Part shown: positions 8,461 through 19,298 of the stretch, piece after piece
Layout: each line of letters starts with the position of its first letter
Position numbering within the stretch: the first letter of the stretch is position 1
From: Glaciecola sp.
Lineage (GTDB): Bacteria; Pseudomonadota; Gammaproteobacteria; Enterobacterales; Alteromonadaceae
Assembly (NCBI GenBank): GCA_029246415.1
Contig: JAQWNF010000032.1
Location: 1 to 60,304 of the forward strand
Length of the DNA stretch: 60,304 nt
Direction: 5' to 3'
Notes under the pieces: generated by a model
The model's database searches: none
Seen by the model: the letters and a program-made list of their open reading frames with translations, nothing else
Told to the model about the DNA's origin: nothing
Made by a program: the position numbers and the translations under genes

Positions 8461-9900
8461 ATGAATTATTCTTGGAGTGTGACGCCACAAATCCCACATT
8501 GGGCGAAACTTCGTTTTGCTTTAGTAATGCTATTGCTAGGAGTATTTTCCGGCTGTTATGACTTTGCCAAACCGAGTAATGAACTCAAACGTATTCTGGT
8601 GGAAAATAAAATAGTGATCGCCACCGAATATGGTGCTAATTCTTATTATTTACAAAATGATCAACCTAGTGGGTTTGAATATGAATTAGCCCAAGGCTTT
8701 GCCGATTTTATCGGTGTGACTTTAGAAATAAAGCCCTATTATTCCGATGCGAATATGCTCAAAGACTTACACAACCAACGTGTTGATGTTATTGCATCCC
8801 AATTTGCTTTTTCTGCAGAAACACTGAACCAATTTAAACTCGGTCCCGCTTATCAATATTACACCCATCAAGTTGTCGTCCATCGAAATGCTCGGTCCTT
8901 ATCGTCATTAGACCAACTCAACGGCAAGGTATATGTGCAGCGAAACAGTCAACAAGCAGCGTTCTTACAAGCACAGTTACCGCAAACAGATAATGATGCA
9001 CTTAACTGGCAGCAAGTTGATCAATATGATGATGAAGAACTATTATTGATGGTCGCTGAGCAAAAAATTGACGCCACTATTGCTAATTCAGCCTTAGTTA
9101 ATGTGATGCGTCGACGTTATCCAACCATTAAAATGGGACTCGATTTAGATGTCACTGCCGCACAGCAATGGCTGCTTCACCCTCATCAAGATGATTCCTT
9201 ATTAGGCGCGTTATTAGAGTATTTTGGACAACTGCAACAAAGCGGTGAATTTAGTCGCTTGATAGACAAATATTTCGGCCACATTCGCGAATTTGATTAT
9301 GTCGATACACGAGCATTTTTAGCAGCAGTAAAATCCGACTTACCGACTTATCAACCTTGGTTTGAACAATATTCAGGTGACTTTACCTGGCAATTATTAG
9401 CGGCAACCAGTTACCAAGAGAGCCATTGGCAGAAAAATGCTCGTTCACCCACCGGCGTTAGAGGGTTGATGATGTTGACTTTACCCACAGCCAAAGAAGT
9501 CGGTATCAAGTCTCGACTTGATCCAGAACAGAGTATTCGTGGCGGTGCAATTTATTTGCGTAGTTTATATAACCGCATCCCTGCTCGTATTAGTGATCCC
9601 GATAAATTGTATTTTGCATTAGCTGCGTATAATCTTGGTTTAGGGCATGTCGAAGATGCACGAATACTGACGCAACGAAAAGGATTTGATCCAGATTTGT
9701 GGGTTGACGTAAAACAACACTTACCATTACTTAGACAAAAACAACACTATCAAAAAACCAAATATGGATTTGCACGAGGGGATGTAGCGGTAAAGTATGT
9801 TGAAAATATCCGCAGATACCATGATAGTTTAATGTATATTAGTCAACAAGATAGCACTGAAAATCAGTTAGAAGAGGAAGATATTGATGAGAAAGAATAA
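8461..9900 (+). CDS. mltF: Membrane-bound lytic murein transglycosylase F (MltF)
   Basis: The 479-residue product cleaves peptidoglycan glycan strands to 1,6-anhydro ends at the outer membrane. The N-terminus has a hydrophobic segment (FALVMLLLGVF) and a Cys in FSGC that could be a lipidation site, though the lipobox is imperfect. Residues about 43-270 form a solute-binding-protein-like domain (IVIATEYGANSYYLQ, GFEYELAQGFADF). Residues about 290-450 form the SLT catalytic domain with SYQESHW, the catalytic Glu being about residue 320, and GVRGLMMLT. A ribosome site (GAGAAGG) precedes the ATG. The adjacent purL and tadA are the expected neighbours. Confidence 0.94.
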   Translation: MNYSWSVTPQIPHWAKLRFALVMLLLGVFSGCYDFAKPSNELKRILVENKIVIATEYGANSYYLQNDQPSGFEYELAQGFADFIGVTLEIKPYYSDANMLKDLHNQRVDVIASQFAFSAETLNQFKLGPAYQYYTHQVVVHRNARSLSSLDQLNGKVYVQRNSQQAAFLQAQLPQTDNDALNWQQVDQYDDEELLLMVAEQKIDATIANSALVNVMRRRYPTIKMGLDLDVTAAQQWLLHPHQDDSLLGALLEYFGQLQQSGEFSRLIDKYFGHIREFDYVDTRAFLAAVKSDLPTYQPWFEQYSGDFTWQLLAATSYQESHWQKNARSPTGVRGLMMLTLPTAKEVGIKSRLDPEQSIRGGAIYLRSLYNRIPARISDPDKLYFALAAYNLGLGHVEDARILTQRKGFDPDLWVDVKQHLPLLRQKQHYQKTKYGFARGDVAVKYVENIRRYHDSLMYISQQDSTENQLEEEDIDEKE

Positions 9901-10039
9901 ATTTTACCGCTCTAATAGAGCACTTGCACCAAGCACATCGCGTCGTCGCTTAATGCTCAAACGCACCCATCAAAAAATGCTACAACGTCGTAAATTGTTC
10001 AATTTATTTAATTTTGACGCAGAAACTTCAGAAGCCTAA
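9887..10039 (+). CDS. Candidate 50-residue very basic small protein
   Basis: ATG 9887 lies inside the end of mltF, in another frame, and opens a 50-codon frame ending at 10039. A ribosome site (AGAGGAAG) sits about 8 nt upstream. The product is very rich in Arg and Lys (MRKNKFYRSNRALAPSTSRR, LMLKRTHQKMLQRRKLFNLF) with a short acidic tail. The overlap with mltF suggests translational coupling. I do not recognise the family. A nucleic-acid-binding or ribosome-associated role would be a guess from charge only. Confidence 0.5.
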   Translation: MRKNKFYRSNRALAPSTSRRRLMLKRTHQKMLQRRKLFNLFNFDAETSEA

Positions 10040-10079
10040 CACTGTATCCTCTACAACTGACAATTCCTAACTCGCTTTA

Positions 10080-10586
10080 TTACTCGTGTTTGGTGGTTTG
10101 TCTTAGCGCTTTAATTTGCGCGCGACGTCCCTTAAAAAACGCAGAAATTTTACCCGAGCACTCTGCTGACAAGACCCCACTCTGCACTTCGACTTGATGA
10201 TTCAATTTATCGTGCTGCAGTAGATTTAAAATACTTCCAGCGCAGCCTGTTTTATAGTCTGATGCGCCAAACACAGCACGCTTGATCCGCGCATGCACAA
10301 TTGCACCAGCACACATCGAACACGGCTCCAAAGTCACATAAACAGTCGCATTTAATACTCGATAATTGTCGATATACTTAGCCGCAGCTTGAATCGCCAT
10401 AATTTCAGCATGACCACAGGGATCGTTATCAATGATTGATCGATTATAGCCTTCGCCAATAATTTTATTATCAAGTACTACCACAGCTCCGACTGGCACT
10501 TCCCCCATACTTTCAGCTTTATCCGCTAGAGTAAGTGCATGTGTCATCCATAATTCATCTTGCGCTATTTGGCTTAGGTCTGACAT
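10080..10586 (-). CDS. tadA: tRNA-specific adenosine deaminase TadA
   Basis: The 168-residue product deaminates A34 of tRNA-Arg to inosine. The zinc and catalytic motifs of the cytidine/deoxycytidylate deaminase fold are complete: HAE at residues 59-61 and PCSMC at 88-92. The stretches MGEVPVGAVVV and FGASDYKTGCAGS are also typical of TadA. It is convergent with mltF and the small basic ORF, the neighbourhood seen in many gammaproteobacteria. Confidence 0.96.
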   Translation of the reverse strand: MSDLSQIAQDELWMTHALTLADKAESMGEVPVGAVVVLDNKIIGEGYNRSIIDNDPCGHAEIMAIQAAAKYIDNYRVLNATVYVTLEPCSMCAGAIVHARIKRAVFGASDYKTGCAGSILNLLQHDKLNHQVEVQSGVLSAECSGKISAFFKGRRAQIKALRQTTKHE

Positions 10587-10735
10587 TGGTGATTTTACTC
10601 AATTATTAGTAATTTTGACAAAATCTAGTGTAGCACAAATAGTGTCAATAAAATTAAGCAGTTGAAAAGGTTAAGTTTTATATTTGGCACAGAACTTGTT
10701 ACCTTGTCTATACTAATTAAAAAAAAGGAACCATT

Positions 10736-10954
10736 ATGAATATGACTGCCATCGCTATTGTCGCGATTTGTTGCTGGGCATTAGTCGCGATTGTTGAAGC
10801 TGCTAAATCTAACAAAAAGCACAAAGTCTCGCAAATTGAGCGAGAAGAAATCGAAAAGGAATTACATAGTTTGAAGTCTCGTGTTGAGACGCTAGAGCGA
10901 ATTGTGACTGATGAAAGTTACACGCTCAAAAAGGAATTTGATAATCTCAAATAA
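10736..10954 (+). CDS. PspB-like small membrane protein
   Basis: The 72-residue product has one N-terminal membrane segment (TAIAIVAICCWALVAIV), a basic linker and a coiled-coil C-terminus with SLKSRVETLERIVTDE and KKEFDNL. This layout and the LERIVTD stretch resemble phage-shock protein B, the small PspA/PspF-pathway membrane partner. No pspA, pspC or pspF lies nearby, so a Psp role is not shown. An AAAAAAAGGA ribosome site precedes the ATG. The next gene is convergent. Confidence 0.65.
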   Translation: MNMTAIAIVAICCWALVAIVEAAKSNKKHKVSQIEREEIEKELHSLKSRVETLERIVTDESYTLKKEFDNLK

Positions 10955-10966
10955 ACATATGACACA

Positions 10967-12934
10967 TTAATGGCCATCGAGAATATGCCGTTCAGCTCGC
11001 TCGACTCGCCGAGGTTTACCACTGATAACTAGGATATCGTTATCATGTAACACCTCGGTTAATGTTGGATTTTGGATTACGTCGTTACCTCGTTTTATTT
11101 TGCGCACATGGATCCCATATTTAACTAAATTACACGCTGCTATGGTGCGTCCAACAGCCCATGCAGAACGGTTAAGGTTAATCGCATGCATAAATTGTAA
11201 TTTATCTGCACTTTCATAATTCAGCTCAGTCGTTTCACCCGGATAAAAACCATGAAGGTGATCGTATTTGCCTTTACGTTCATTGCGAATACGTTTTAAT
11301 ATTCGTGCCATAGGCACGCCACTATAGTGATAAACCTGTGACACCAACATCAACACTCCTTCTTGTAACTCAGGAACAACTTGTGTTGCGCCACTGTTAT
11401 ACAGCGCCTCTAATGCATAATCTTTGCGTGTGCGGACAATGATTGGAATATTAGGATTAAAGCTCCGTATACATTGAATACATTGGGTTACTTTTGGAAT
11501 ATGGTCAAAGGTAATGATCACCGACACTGCCGAATCAATATTAACGCTTTGCAAAATCGCTTTGTCAGAAACATCACCATAAATAACGGGTTCATTCGCC
11601 ATTTGTGATTCTTGCACACGGATAGGATCAATATCTATCGCCACATAACTGATCTTTTCCATATCTAACATTCTTGCCGTTGACTGGCCTACTCGAGCAA
11701 AGCCCAAAATAACGACATGGCCTGAACGTTCGACTTCTAACACTTGGGCATTATTAATAATATTGGCGGTATCATCAGGTGCAAAATAATTGGCAAAACG
11801 CACACTATTTGCAACCAAATACGGCGTTATGGTCATACTAAGGATCCCAATACTGACCAAAATCGAAGCCGTTGTGGGATCTAAAATCGTGTGGGTGACT
11901 GCTAACGAAGCAAGAATAAAGCTAAACTCGCCCATTTGACAGACCTTAAACGCGGCTGCCCACGCATCATTCGCATCGGTTTTCACGACCATCGCAGAAA
12001 CACGCACAATCAAGATTTTTAACACTAACATCGCGAGTAACCCGCACACAATAATCCCAGCGTATTCAGCAACCACTGATAGCTCCAAGCGCATGCCGAC
12101 TGTCACAAAAAATAAGCCCATCAAAATATCTTGAAAGGGACGAATATCCGACTCTAATTGGTATTTATACTGACTTTCACCTAGCATCATGCCTGCGATA
12201 AATGCCCCTAATGCAAGAGATAACCCCATCGCATAAGTAAAGCCAGCAGCTATCAATACCACGGTTAAAGTCGTCAATACGAATAGTTCATCGGTACGCG
12301 TATTAGCAATCTCTCTAAATAACTTAGGTAATACCCACTTGCCAATTAGCATTAACGAAGTAATAACGACAACCCCTTTGATACACGCAATAGCAACTAG
12401 CACCGCAAAGGACGTGTCAGAAGGGCTATTAACCAACGGGATTAAAATAAGAAAAGGCACTACAGCGAGATCTTGAAACAACAAGATGGATACCGCAAGT
12501 TGCGAGCGCGGCGTATTGAGCGTGCCCATTTCGGTGGTTTGTTTAATCACGATTGCAGTCGAAGATAGACCGATAATGCCACCAATAACCAAAGCAGCAG
12601 AGATGGAAAAACCTAATAAATAAGCAATGCTCGCCGCCACTAATGTGGTCAGTAACATCTGCCCTAGACCAAGCCCAAATACCAAATGGCGCATCGCTTT
12701 AAGCTTGGGTAAAGAAAACTCTAGACCGAGGGTAAATAATAAAAATACAATGCCTATATCCGCTAAGACATGCATTTCTTCAATATGATCAAATAAATTA
12801 AAGACACTCGGTCCAACAACAATGCCCGCAAACAAGTACGCTAATATAGGAGGTAAATTGATCCGCTTAAAACACCATGTTGAAATCACAGCAACAACCA
12901 GTAAGCTCAGAACTGAAATAAATTCGGTTGGCAT
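10967..12934 (-). CDS. KefB/YbaL-type cation:proton antiporter with RCK domains
   Basis: The 655-residue product is a CPA2-family monovalent cation:proton antiporter of the inner membrane. Residues about 1-385 form a dozen or so membrane segments, with GIVFLLFTLGLEFSLPKL, SSTAIVIKQTTEMG, LFQDLAVVPFL and ALGAFIAGMMLGES, the pattern of Kef and YbaL proteins. Residues about 400-520 are a TrkA-N Rossmann domain (HVVILGFARVGQSTARML), and the last 80 or so a TrkA-C domain. Such proteins export K+ or Na+ for protons under NAD(H) or ligand control. The substrate cannot be told from the sequence. It starts three bases downstream of the tilS stop and may be co-transcribed. Confidence 0.88.
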   Translation of the reverse strand: MPTEFISVLSLLVVAVISTWCFKRINLPPILAYLFAGIVVGPSVFNLFDHIEEMHVLADIGIVFLLFTLGLEFSLPKLKAMRHLVFGLGLGQMLLTTLVAASIAYLLGFSISAALVIGGIIGLSSTAIVIKQTTEMGTLNTPRSQLAVSILLFQDLAVVPFLILIPLVNSPSDTSFAVLVAIACIKGVVVITSLMLIGKWVLPKLFREIANTRTDELFVLTTLTVVLIAAGFTYAMGLSLALGAFIAGMMLGESQYKYQLESDIRPFQDILMGLFFVTVGMRLELSVVAEYAGIIVCGLLAMLVLKILIVRVSAMVVKTDANDAWAAAFKVCQMGEFSFILASLAVTHTILDPTTASILVSIGILSMTITPYLVANSVRFANYFAPDDTANIINNAQVLEVERSGHVVILGFARVGQSTARMLDMEKISYVAIDIDPIRVQESQMANEPVIYGDVSDKAILQSVNIDSAVSVIITFDHIPKVTQCIQCIRSFNPNIPIIVRTRKDYALEALYNSGATQVVPELQEGVLMLVSQVYHYSGVPMARILKRIRNERKGKYDHLHGFYPGETTELNYESADKLQFMHAINLNRSAWAVGRTIAACNLVKYGIHVRKIKRGNDVIQNPTLTEVLHDNDILVISGKPRRVERAERHILDGH

Positions 12935-12937
12935 GTG

Positions 12938-14233
12938 TTAGTCCTTGCTCAGGTTATATTCGACACCATTACACCATAACAGTTCATCATGACTATTGTG
13001 TTGCAGTATTAATGTGAATGGGCGCCACCATGGCGGGATTGACCAAGCCTGATACCATTGCTTAATAGGTTTATGTTGTCCGGCATCATTCGGCTTAATT
13101 TTATAACTCAATGGCACAGCCTGATATGACATATTTTCACCCTGTGCAAATTGACGACTGGCTTGCTGGTTGAACCTTACTTGAGCGTCATCTAAAGTGG
13201 TTTGAAATACGCAATAAAGATGCGCTTGGTAACGGAAAAAATGTACCATTTGCCCAAGTTGATTAACCACGGTCAGCTGACCTTTGGCGTCTGACTTAGC
13301 ATCAATTACTTGTTCCAAACTAACGAGTTGCGCTTGGGTGAGTAACGCTTGTGCATGACGCTGAGCGAATAAACGCAGTATTTGGGTTTGCCATGGCTGC
13401 GAAAAATGCACTAATTCATTTAATGATAGTTCATCCCCCCGCAAACAAGAGGTTAATTTTTCGTTAGTCGCATCAAGTAATAAGGCTTGTTCTTGCGATA
13501 ACACTTGCATACTTTGCGCGACTTTATTGATCCATTGTGGCCAACGTTGACTTAATATCGGAAGGACTTCATGACGCAAAAAATTACGATCATAGTGGGT
13601 GTCTTGATTACTTGGATCTTCAACCCAATCACTTACTTTTAGCGTCTCTTGCGCGTAGCTATCAATTTGAGCTTGAGTGATCTCTAAAAGTGGACGGGAT
13701 ATCGTCATACTTGGCTGGGCACCAAAGCGACTAATCTGGGTTTGCCATGCAGGCATCCCTGTTAACCCTTGGCTACCCGCTCCACGTTTAAGGTTTAAGA
13801 ACAAGGTTTCAACTTGATCATTGGCATGCTGCCCAAGGAGTAAAACGCCGTTGTCTGCCATGGCGGAAAATAACGCTCGATATCGGGCTTCACGTGCATT
13901 GGCTTCGATGTTACCTGTTGCTGCAACTGAGACGTCCAAAACAGAACAAGGTAAGCCATAGCGTGTAGCTAAAGCAACACAATGCTCTGCCCATGATGAT
14001 GATAATGCCTGAAGATGATGATTGACGTGTAATAGTGTCAAAGGATAAGCTGCATTTGACGGCCATTGCTGCATTAAAACATCGAGTAACACAACGGAGT
14101 CTTTACCGCCACTCAACGCTAAATAAACTGGACGCTCAGCAATAAACGTCCAGTTAGGAGAGGTTAAATCAAGTAGCTGTTTAACAGTAGCCAAACGACA
14201 TAAGTCTTTCGTAACGTTGGGCCTTAAGCTCAT
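12938..14233 (-). CDS. tilS: tRNA(Ile)-lysidine synthase TilS
   Basis: TilS attaches lysine to C34 of the tRNA-Ile that reads AUA, giving lysidine. The PP-loop ATPase motif is SGGKDS at residues 41-46, followed by [27 protein letters not shown] and the N-type ATPase core. The C-terminal domain ends with [12 protein letters not shown]. The product is 431 residues, of normal length. The ATG at 14233 overlaps the accA end by 53 nt; a TTG inside the overlap (about 14194) is an alternative start. The accA-tilS order is conserved in this class. Confidence 0.94.
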   Translation of the reverse strand: MSLRPNVTKDLCRLATVKQLLDLTSPNWTFIAERPVYLALSGGKDSVVLLDVLMQQWPSNAAYPLTLLHVNHHLQALSSSWAEHCVALATRYGLPCSVLDVSVAATGNIEANAREARYRALFSAMADNGVLLLGQHANDQVETLFLNLKRGAGSQGLTGMPAWQTQISRFGAQPSMTISRPLLEITQAQIDSYAQETLKVSDWVEDPSNQDTHYDRNFLRHEVLPILSQRWPQWINKVAQSMQVLSQEQALLLDATNEKLTSCLRGDELSLNELVHFSQPWQTQILRLFAQRHAQALLTQAQLVSLEQVIDAKSDAKGQLTVVNQLGQMVHFFRYQAHLYCVFQTTLDDAQVRFNQQASRQFAQGENMSYQAVPLSYKIKPNDAGQHKPIKQWYQAWSIPPWWRPFTLILQHNSHDELLWCNGVEYNLSKD

Positions 14234-15137
14234 CTAGACTCAGAGATTTTAACTGTGCTAATTGCTGTTTAATCGTAGCTTTGTAATTTGCAGCCATTGC
14301 TTGATGATTGCGATGTGCACCACCTAATGGCTCTGCAATAATATCGTTAATCAAGCCAAGAGATTTAATTTGTTCAGCGCCAACGCCCATTGCTTCAGCG
14401 GCAAGTGGTGCTTTTTCAGCACTCTTCCACAAAATAGAAGCACAACCTTCCGGAGAGATTACGGAGTAAGTTGAGTATTGCAACATATTAACGCGATCGC
14501 CCACACCGATAGCTAAGGCTCCACCTGAGCCACCTTCACCAATCACGGTACAAATAACAGGCACATTCAGCTCAGCCATTTCTTTAAGGTTACGCGCAAT
14601 CGCTTCAGATTGTCCACGCTCTTCTGCACCGACTCCAGGGTACGCTCCAGGAGTGTCAATAAGAGTAATGATAGGCAGATTAAAACGTTCCGCTAATTTC
14701 ATTAAGCGCAAAGCTTTACGATAACCTTCGGGCTTTGGCATACCGAAGTTACGCTTGATTTTTTCATGCGTGTCACGGCCCTTTTGATGACCAATAATCA
14801 TTACAGGCTCATTATCTAACATCGCTAGGCCACCAACGATGGCTTTGTCATCAGCATAAGCGCGGTCTCCCGCCAGCTCATTAAATTCACTAAACGCATG
14901 CGTAATATAATCTTGGGTGTATGGACGTAAAGGATGACGAGCTAACTGAGATACTTGCCACGCACCGAGATCTTTAAAAATCTTTTTGGTTAGATCCTCG
15001 CTCTTCTCTTGTAGACGATTAATTTCATCTTCAAGACCCACGTCAAGTTTACCTGTTTGATTAACTAATCGAAGTTCTTCTATTTTGGCTTCTAATTCAG
15101 CAACCGGTCGCTCAAAATCCAAAAAATGTACGCTCAT
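14181..15137 (-). CDS. accA: Acetyl-CoA carboxylase carboxyltransferase subunit alpha
   Basis: The 318-residue AccA pairs with AccD to transfer the carboxyl group from biotin to acetyl-CoA, the first step of fatty-acid synthesis. Diagnostic stretches include [69 protein letters not shown] and [15 protein letters not shown]. The length and both ends match the family. It lies 30 bp downstream of dnaE and overlaps tilS, the usual order. Confidence 0.97.
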   Translation of the reverse strand: MSVHFLDFERPVAELEAKIEELRLVNQTGKLDVGLEDEINRLQEKSEDLTKKIFKDLGAWQVSQLARHPLRPYTQDYITHAFSEFNELAGDRAYADDKAIVGGLAMLDNEPVMIIGHQKGRDTHEKIKRNFGMPKPEGYRKALRLMKLAERFNLPIITLIDTPGAYPGVGAEERGQSEAIARNLKEMAELNVPVICTVIGEGGSGGALAIGVGDRVNMLQYSTYSVISPEGCASILWKSAEKAPLAAEAMGVGAEQIKSLGLINDIIAEPLGGAHRNHQAMAANYKATIKQQLAQLKSLSLDELKAQRYERLMSFGYC

Positions 15138-15167
15138 GTACTATCCTAATAAAATGTGCTGTATCGG

Positions 15168-18100
15168 TTAAGAAAACATCAATTTGACGTTTTGCTCACC
15201 CATACATTGTCTTAATTCATGTAATAGTTGATCACTCGGAGTCACGTACCACTCGGCATTTGACGTAAGTGCAACTTCTAAATCTTCATGTTGAACATTA
15301 AACTCCAACGGGCATGTACCGCCGCGATAATGTTCTAAAATACGGGATGCCTCATCAATTGTACGATTTAATTGTTGGTTATATTCTATCGTAACTGATA
15401 ACGCACGAACAAATTGTTCGCGTGCATCGGTAATATCTAACAATGATCTTACCGTCATTGTATTGCCACCAGAGAATTCATCAAAGCTGACCTCTCCTTT
15501 TACGTACAATATTTTATCTGATTGTAGCAGTGGTTCATAGGTATCATATAAATCTGGGAACAATCTAACATCAACCCGTCCGGATTTGTCGTCTAGTGTA
15601 ACAATGCCCCAACGACGACCTTTTTTGTTGGTCATTACCCTCACAGCCAAGACTAACCCAGCCAGTGAGACTTGGTTTCCTTTTGCCGTAGGCTTGATAT
15701 CTTTAATACGGCAATCCGTGTAATGTGTTAACTCACTAAGATATTGGTTAATCGGGTGACCGGTTAAATATAATCCCAAGGTTTCTTTTTCACCGTCAAG
15801 CCAGACTTTTTCTGACCATTTAGGAACATTGGCAAACGCCTGATGGGCATCTTCCGCTTCAGTCAACAAACCGAACATGTCACCTTGACCAAAGCTTTCT
15901 GCGCGCGCATGTTGTGTCGCGGCATCCAAGGCATCTTGTAATGTCGCCATTATCGCAGCACGATGCGGGCCTAAATTATCCATCGCACCAGCAAGCACTA
16001 GCTTTTCTAGGACGCGCTTATTGACTTTTTTAATGTCAATTTTGGCACAAAAATCAAATAAATCAGAATATGCACCTTGTTCATTGCGCGCTTGAATAAT
16101 AGCTTCAATGGGACCTTCACCGACACCTTTAATGGCGCCGATACCATAGACAATTTCTTGTTGCTCATTCACCGTAAATTTATATTTACCGCTATTGAGG
16201 TCCGGTGGACAAATCGTAATTCCCATGCGTTGACATTCGTCGGCTAAGGTAACGATTTTATCAGTATTATCCATATCCGCAGACATTACTGCCGCCATGA
16301 AGTACGCGGGATAATGCGTCTTCAACCACAACGTCTGATACGATACGAGAGCATAAGCAGCTGAGTGCGATTTGTTAAACCCGTACCCGGCAAATTTCTC
16401 TACCAAGTCAAAGATCTTCATCGCTAAGTCAGGATCGATGTTGTTGTTTTTAGACCCTTCAGCAAACACCGAGCGTTGCTTTTGCATCTCTTCGGGTTTT
16501 TTCTTACCCATCGCACGACGTAATAAATCAGCGCCACCGAGTGAATATCCAGCCATTTCTTGAGCAATCTGCATGACTTGCTCTTGGTACAAGATAATCC
16601 CATACGTCGGCTCTAGAATGACTTGTAAACATTCATGTTGATAACTTGCGTCGGGATACGAAATCGCTTCACGGCCGTGTTTACGGTCGATAAAATTGTC
16701 TACCATGCCCGATTGCAGTGGCCCAGGTCTAAACAGTGCAACCAGTGCGATAATATCTTCAAAGCAATCTGGACGCAGACGCTTAATGAGATCTTTCATG
16801 CCACGGGATTCTAATTGGAATACCGCGGTTGACTCGGCGCGTTGTAGTAATTTAAAGCTATCGGGATCTTCTAATGGAATTTGGGTGATATCAACTTCTT
16901 CGCCCGTCATCTCTTTGATCATATCAATCGCCCATTGAATGATCGTCAACGTTCGCAGACCGAGGAAATCGAATTTAACTAAACCGGCGGTTTCTACGTC
17001 ATTTTTATCAAACTGCGTAACCGGGTTGTTACCAGCATCATCACAATACAAAGGAGAAAAATCAGTGATCTGAGTCGGCGCGATAACTACTCCACCTGCG
17101 TGTTTACCCGCATTTCGAGTGACGCCTTCTAAGATACGCGCCATGGTTAACAGATCTTTGACATCGTCATCCATCGCTTCTAACTCACCAAGACGAGGTT
17201 CAACATCAAAAGCTTTAGCTAGCGTCATACCCGGATCGGACGGAATAAGCTTGCTAATCCGATCAACAAAACCATAAGGGTGGCCCAATACTCGGCCTAC
17301 ATCGCGTACTACGGCTTTTGCCGCCATCGTACCAAAAGTAATAATTTGTGATACCGCTTCACGACCGTACATCTGAGCGACGTGGTCGATTACTTCATCC
17401 CGTCTATCCATGCAAAAATCGATATCAAAATCGGGCATTGATACCCGTTCTGGATTCAAGAATCGCTCAAATAGCAAGTCAAACTCAAGTGGATCAAGGT
17501 CGGTAATATCTAGCGCATAAGCCACCAGTGAACCCGCACCTGAACCCCGGCCTGGACCAACAGGAATACCGTTATCTTTAGACCATTGAATGAACTCCAT
17601 CACGATCAAAAAGTACCCAGGAAAGCCCATTTGGTTGATCACAACCAATTCAATTTCTAAGCGTTCATCGTATTCTTTGCGTTTTTCTTTGCGATCGTTT
17701 TCATCTGGAAAAAGACTTAGCAGTCTGCGCTCAAGGCCCTCTTCCGATACCTTAACTAGGAAGTCTTCAGTCGATAATTCCCCTGTTGGAAAATTAGGTA
17801 AGAAATACGTCCCAAGCTGAACAGTGACATTACAACGCTTTGCTATCTCAACAGTATTACTAATAGCTTCAGGGATATCATCAAATAACTCAAGCATCTC
17901 AGCACTTGAACGCATATATTGCTGAGGTGAATAATGCTTAGGACGACGTGAGTCCTCGAGTGTATAACCGTCATGGATACTGACTCGTATTTCGTGGGCA
18001 GCAAAGTTATCTGGGCTGATAAAGCACACTTCATTAGTCGCTACTACGGGTAAATCTTGCTCTTCGGCGAAATTCACCGCAGCGTTAATATACGCATTTT

Positions 18101-18629
18101 CGTTACTACGCCCAGTTCGGATTAGCTCTAAGTAATAGCGATCAGGGAAGTGAGTTTGGTAAAACGCAGCCATTTGCTGCGCACCTTTCAGGTTATTTTT
18201 GATCAGTGCTTGACCGACATCGCCACGAGTCGCACCAGACAATATCAGTACACCGGCTTGATGTTCAATTAACCAATCTTTATCAATAACAGGTAGATGA
18301 CCAACATGTCCACGTTGATAGGCTTTAGAAATCAACACCGTGATGTTTTTGTAGCCGTCGTTGTTCATTGCCAATAAGGTAAGACGAAAAATCTCATCCG
18401 ATTGTGATAAGTCTTGAACCCAAAAATCAGTTCCAATAATAGGTTTAATACCGCGATTATGCGCCTCAGAATAAAACTTTACCAAGCCACACATATTCAT
18501 TTGATCGGTCAATGCCATCGCGGGCATCTCCTGCTTAACGCACTCGTCTAACAATGGTTTAACCTTGTTTAAGCCATCCATCATAGAGAAATCACTATGG
18601 ACACGTAAGTGGATAAATTCTGAAGACAT
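15168..18629 (-). CDS. dnaE: DNA polymerase III subunit alpha (DnaE)
   Basis: The 1153-residue replicative polymerase has an N-terminal PHP domain ([16 protein letters not shown]), the family C palm with the catalytic acidic motif [12 protein letters not shown] near residue 400, [16 protein letters not shown], and a finger region with [18 protein letters not shown]. An OB-fold domain follows ([37 protein letters not shown]), and the tail would bind the tau subunit and clamp. Length is normal for the class. It is placed between rnhB and accA as expected, with its own upstream gap of about 100 bp after rnhB. Confidence 0.97.
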   Translation of the reverse strand: MSSEFIHLRVHSDFSMMDGLNKVKPLLDECVKQEMPAMALTDQMNMCGLVKFYSEAHNRGIKPIIGTDFWVQDLSQSDEIFRLTLLAMNNDGYKNITVLISKAYQRGHVGHLPVIDKDWLIEHQAGVLILSGATRGDVGQALIKNNLKGAQQMAAFYQTHFPDRYYLELIRTGRSNENAYINAAVNFAEEQDLPVVATNEVCFISPDNFAAHEIRVSIHDGYTLEDSRRPKHYSPQQYMRSSAEMLELFDDIPEAISNTVEIAKRCNVTVQLGTYFLPNFPTGELSTEDFLVKVSEEGLERRLLSLFPDENDRKEKRKEYDERLEIELVVINQMGFPGYFLIVMEFIQWSKDNGIPVGPGRGSGAGSLVAYALDITDLDPLEFDLLFERFLNPERVSMPDFDIDFCMDRRDEVIDHVAQMYGREAVSQIITFGTMAAKAVVRDVGRVLGHPYGFVDRISKLIPSDPGMTLAKAFDVEPRLGELEAMDDDVKDLLTMARILEGVTRNAGKHAGGVVIAPTQITDFSPLYCDDAGNNPVTQFDKNDVETAGLVKFDFLGLRTLTIIQWAIDMIKEMTGEEVDITQIPLEDPDSFKLLQRAESTAVFQLESRGMKDLIKRLRPDCFEDIIALVALFRPGPLQSGMVDNFIDRKHGREAISYPDASYQHECLQVILEPTYGIILYQEQVMQIAQEMAGYSLGGADLLRRAMGKKKPEEMQKQRSVFAEGSKNNNIDPDLAMKIFDLVEKFAGYGFNKSHSAAYALVSYQTLWLKTHYPAYFMAAVMSADMDNTDKIVTLADECQRMGITICPPDLNSGKYKFTVNEQQEIVYGIGAIKGVGEGPIEAIIQARNEQGAYSDLFDFCAKIDIKKVNKRVLEKLVLAGAMDNLGPHRAAIMATLQDALDAATQHARAESFGQGDMFGLLTEAEDAHQAFANVPKWSEKVWLDGEKETLGLYLTGHPINQYLSELTHYTDCRIKDIKPTAKGNQVSLAGLVLAVRVMTNKKGRRWGIVTLDDKSGRVDVRLFPDLYDTYEPLLQSDKILYVKGEVSFDEFSGGNTMTVRSLLDITDAREQFVRALSVTIEYNQQLNRTIDEASRILEHYRGGTCPLEFNVQHEDLEVALTSNAEWYVTPSDQLLHELRQCMGEQNVKLMFS

Positions 18630-18731
18630 TTAAGCGAGCATTCCTAATCTAAAATGAGTATCAATATCGAGTTAGTGTATCAAAAAATATGCCTAAACAA
18701 TGAGTTTATCAAACCCAAATGTCATTTATTT

Positions 18732-19298
18732 TTATTTTGCTTCGAGCAGCTTAGCAACAGGCTTAAATGAACGGCGGTAATGCGGCAATATCGGTAAGTT
18801 AACTAAGCATTCAAGGTGTGCTTTAGTTGGATAGCCTTTATGTTTCGCAAAGCCATATTCTGGGTATATTTTATCCAATTCGAACATTTCTCTATCACGC
18901 ACAACTTTGGCAATAATCGAAGCAGCACTAATACAAGCAACACTGCCATCACCTTTGACAATAGCTTCAGACGCATAAGACCAAGCTGGCAAGCGATTAC
19001 CATCGACTTGAACAAAATCAGGCACAATTGACAGTCCTTGCACCGCTCGGGTCATGGCAAGTAAGGTCGCTTGTAATATATTAATTTCGTCTATTTCTGC
19101 CGGTGTTGCTCGACCTACAGACCAAGCTAATGCACGCTCTTGAATGATAGGAAATAGTGCTTCACGTTTTATTTCTGTGAGTTTTTTAGAATCGTTTAGC
19201 TCCAAGATAGGCCGTGTAGGATCAAGAATAACCGCTGCAGTGACGACATCTCCCACTAAAGGACCGCGCCCTACTTCATCAACACCTGCAATAATCAT
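18732..19298 (-). CDS. rnhB: Ribonuclease HII
   Basis: The 188-residue RNase HII removes ribonucleotides from DNA and RNA from RNA:DNA hybrids. The signature [20 protein letters not shown] carries catalytic Asp7 and Glu8, and VQVDG holds a further acidic residue near 99. [13 protein letters not shown] and [12 protein letters not shown] are also typical. Its ATG overlaps the lpxB stop by 4 bp, so the two are translationally coupled. Confidence 0.96.
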   Translation of the reverse strand: MIIAGVDEVGRGPLVGDVVTAAVILDPTRPILELNDSKKLTEIKREALFPIIQERALAWSVGRATPAEIDEINILQATLLAMTRAVQGLSIVPDFVQVDGNRLPAWSYASEAIVKGDGSVACISAASIIAKVVRDREMFELDKIYPEYGFAKHKGYPTKAHLECLVNLPILPHYRRSFKPVAKLLEAK

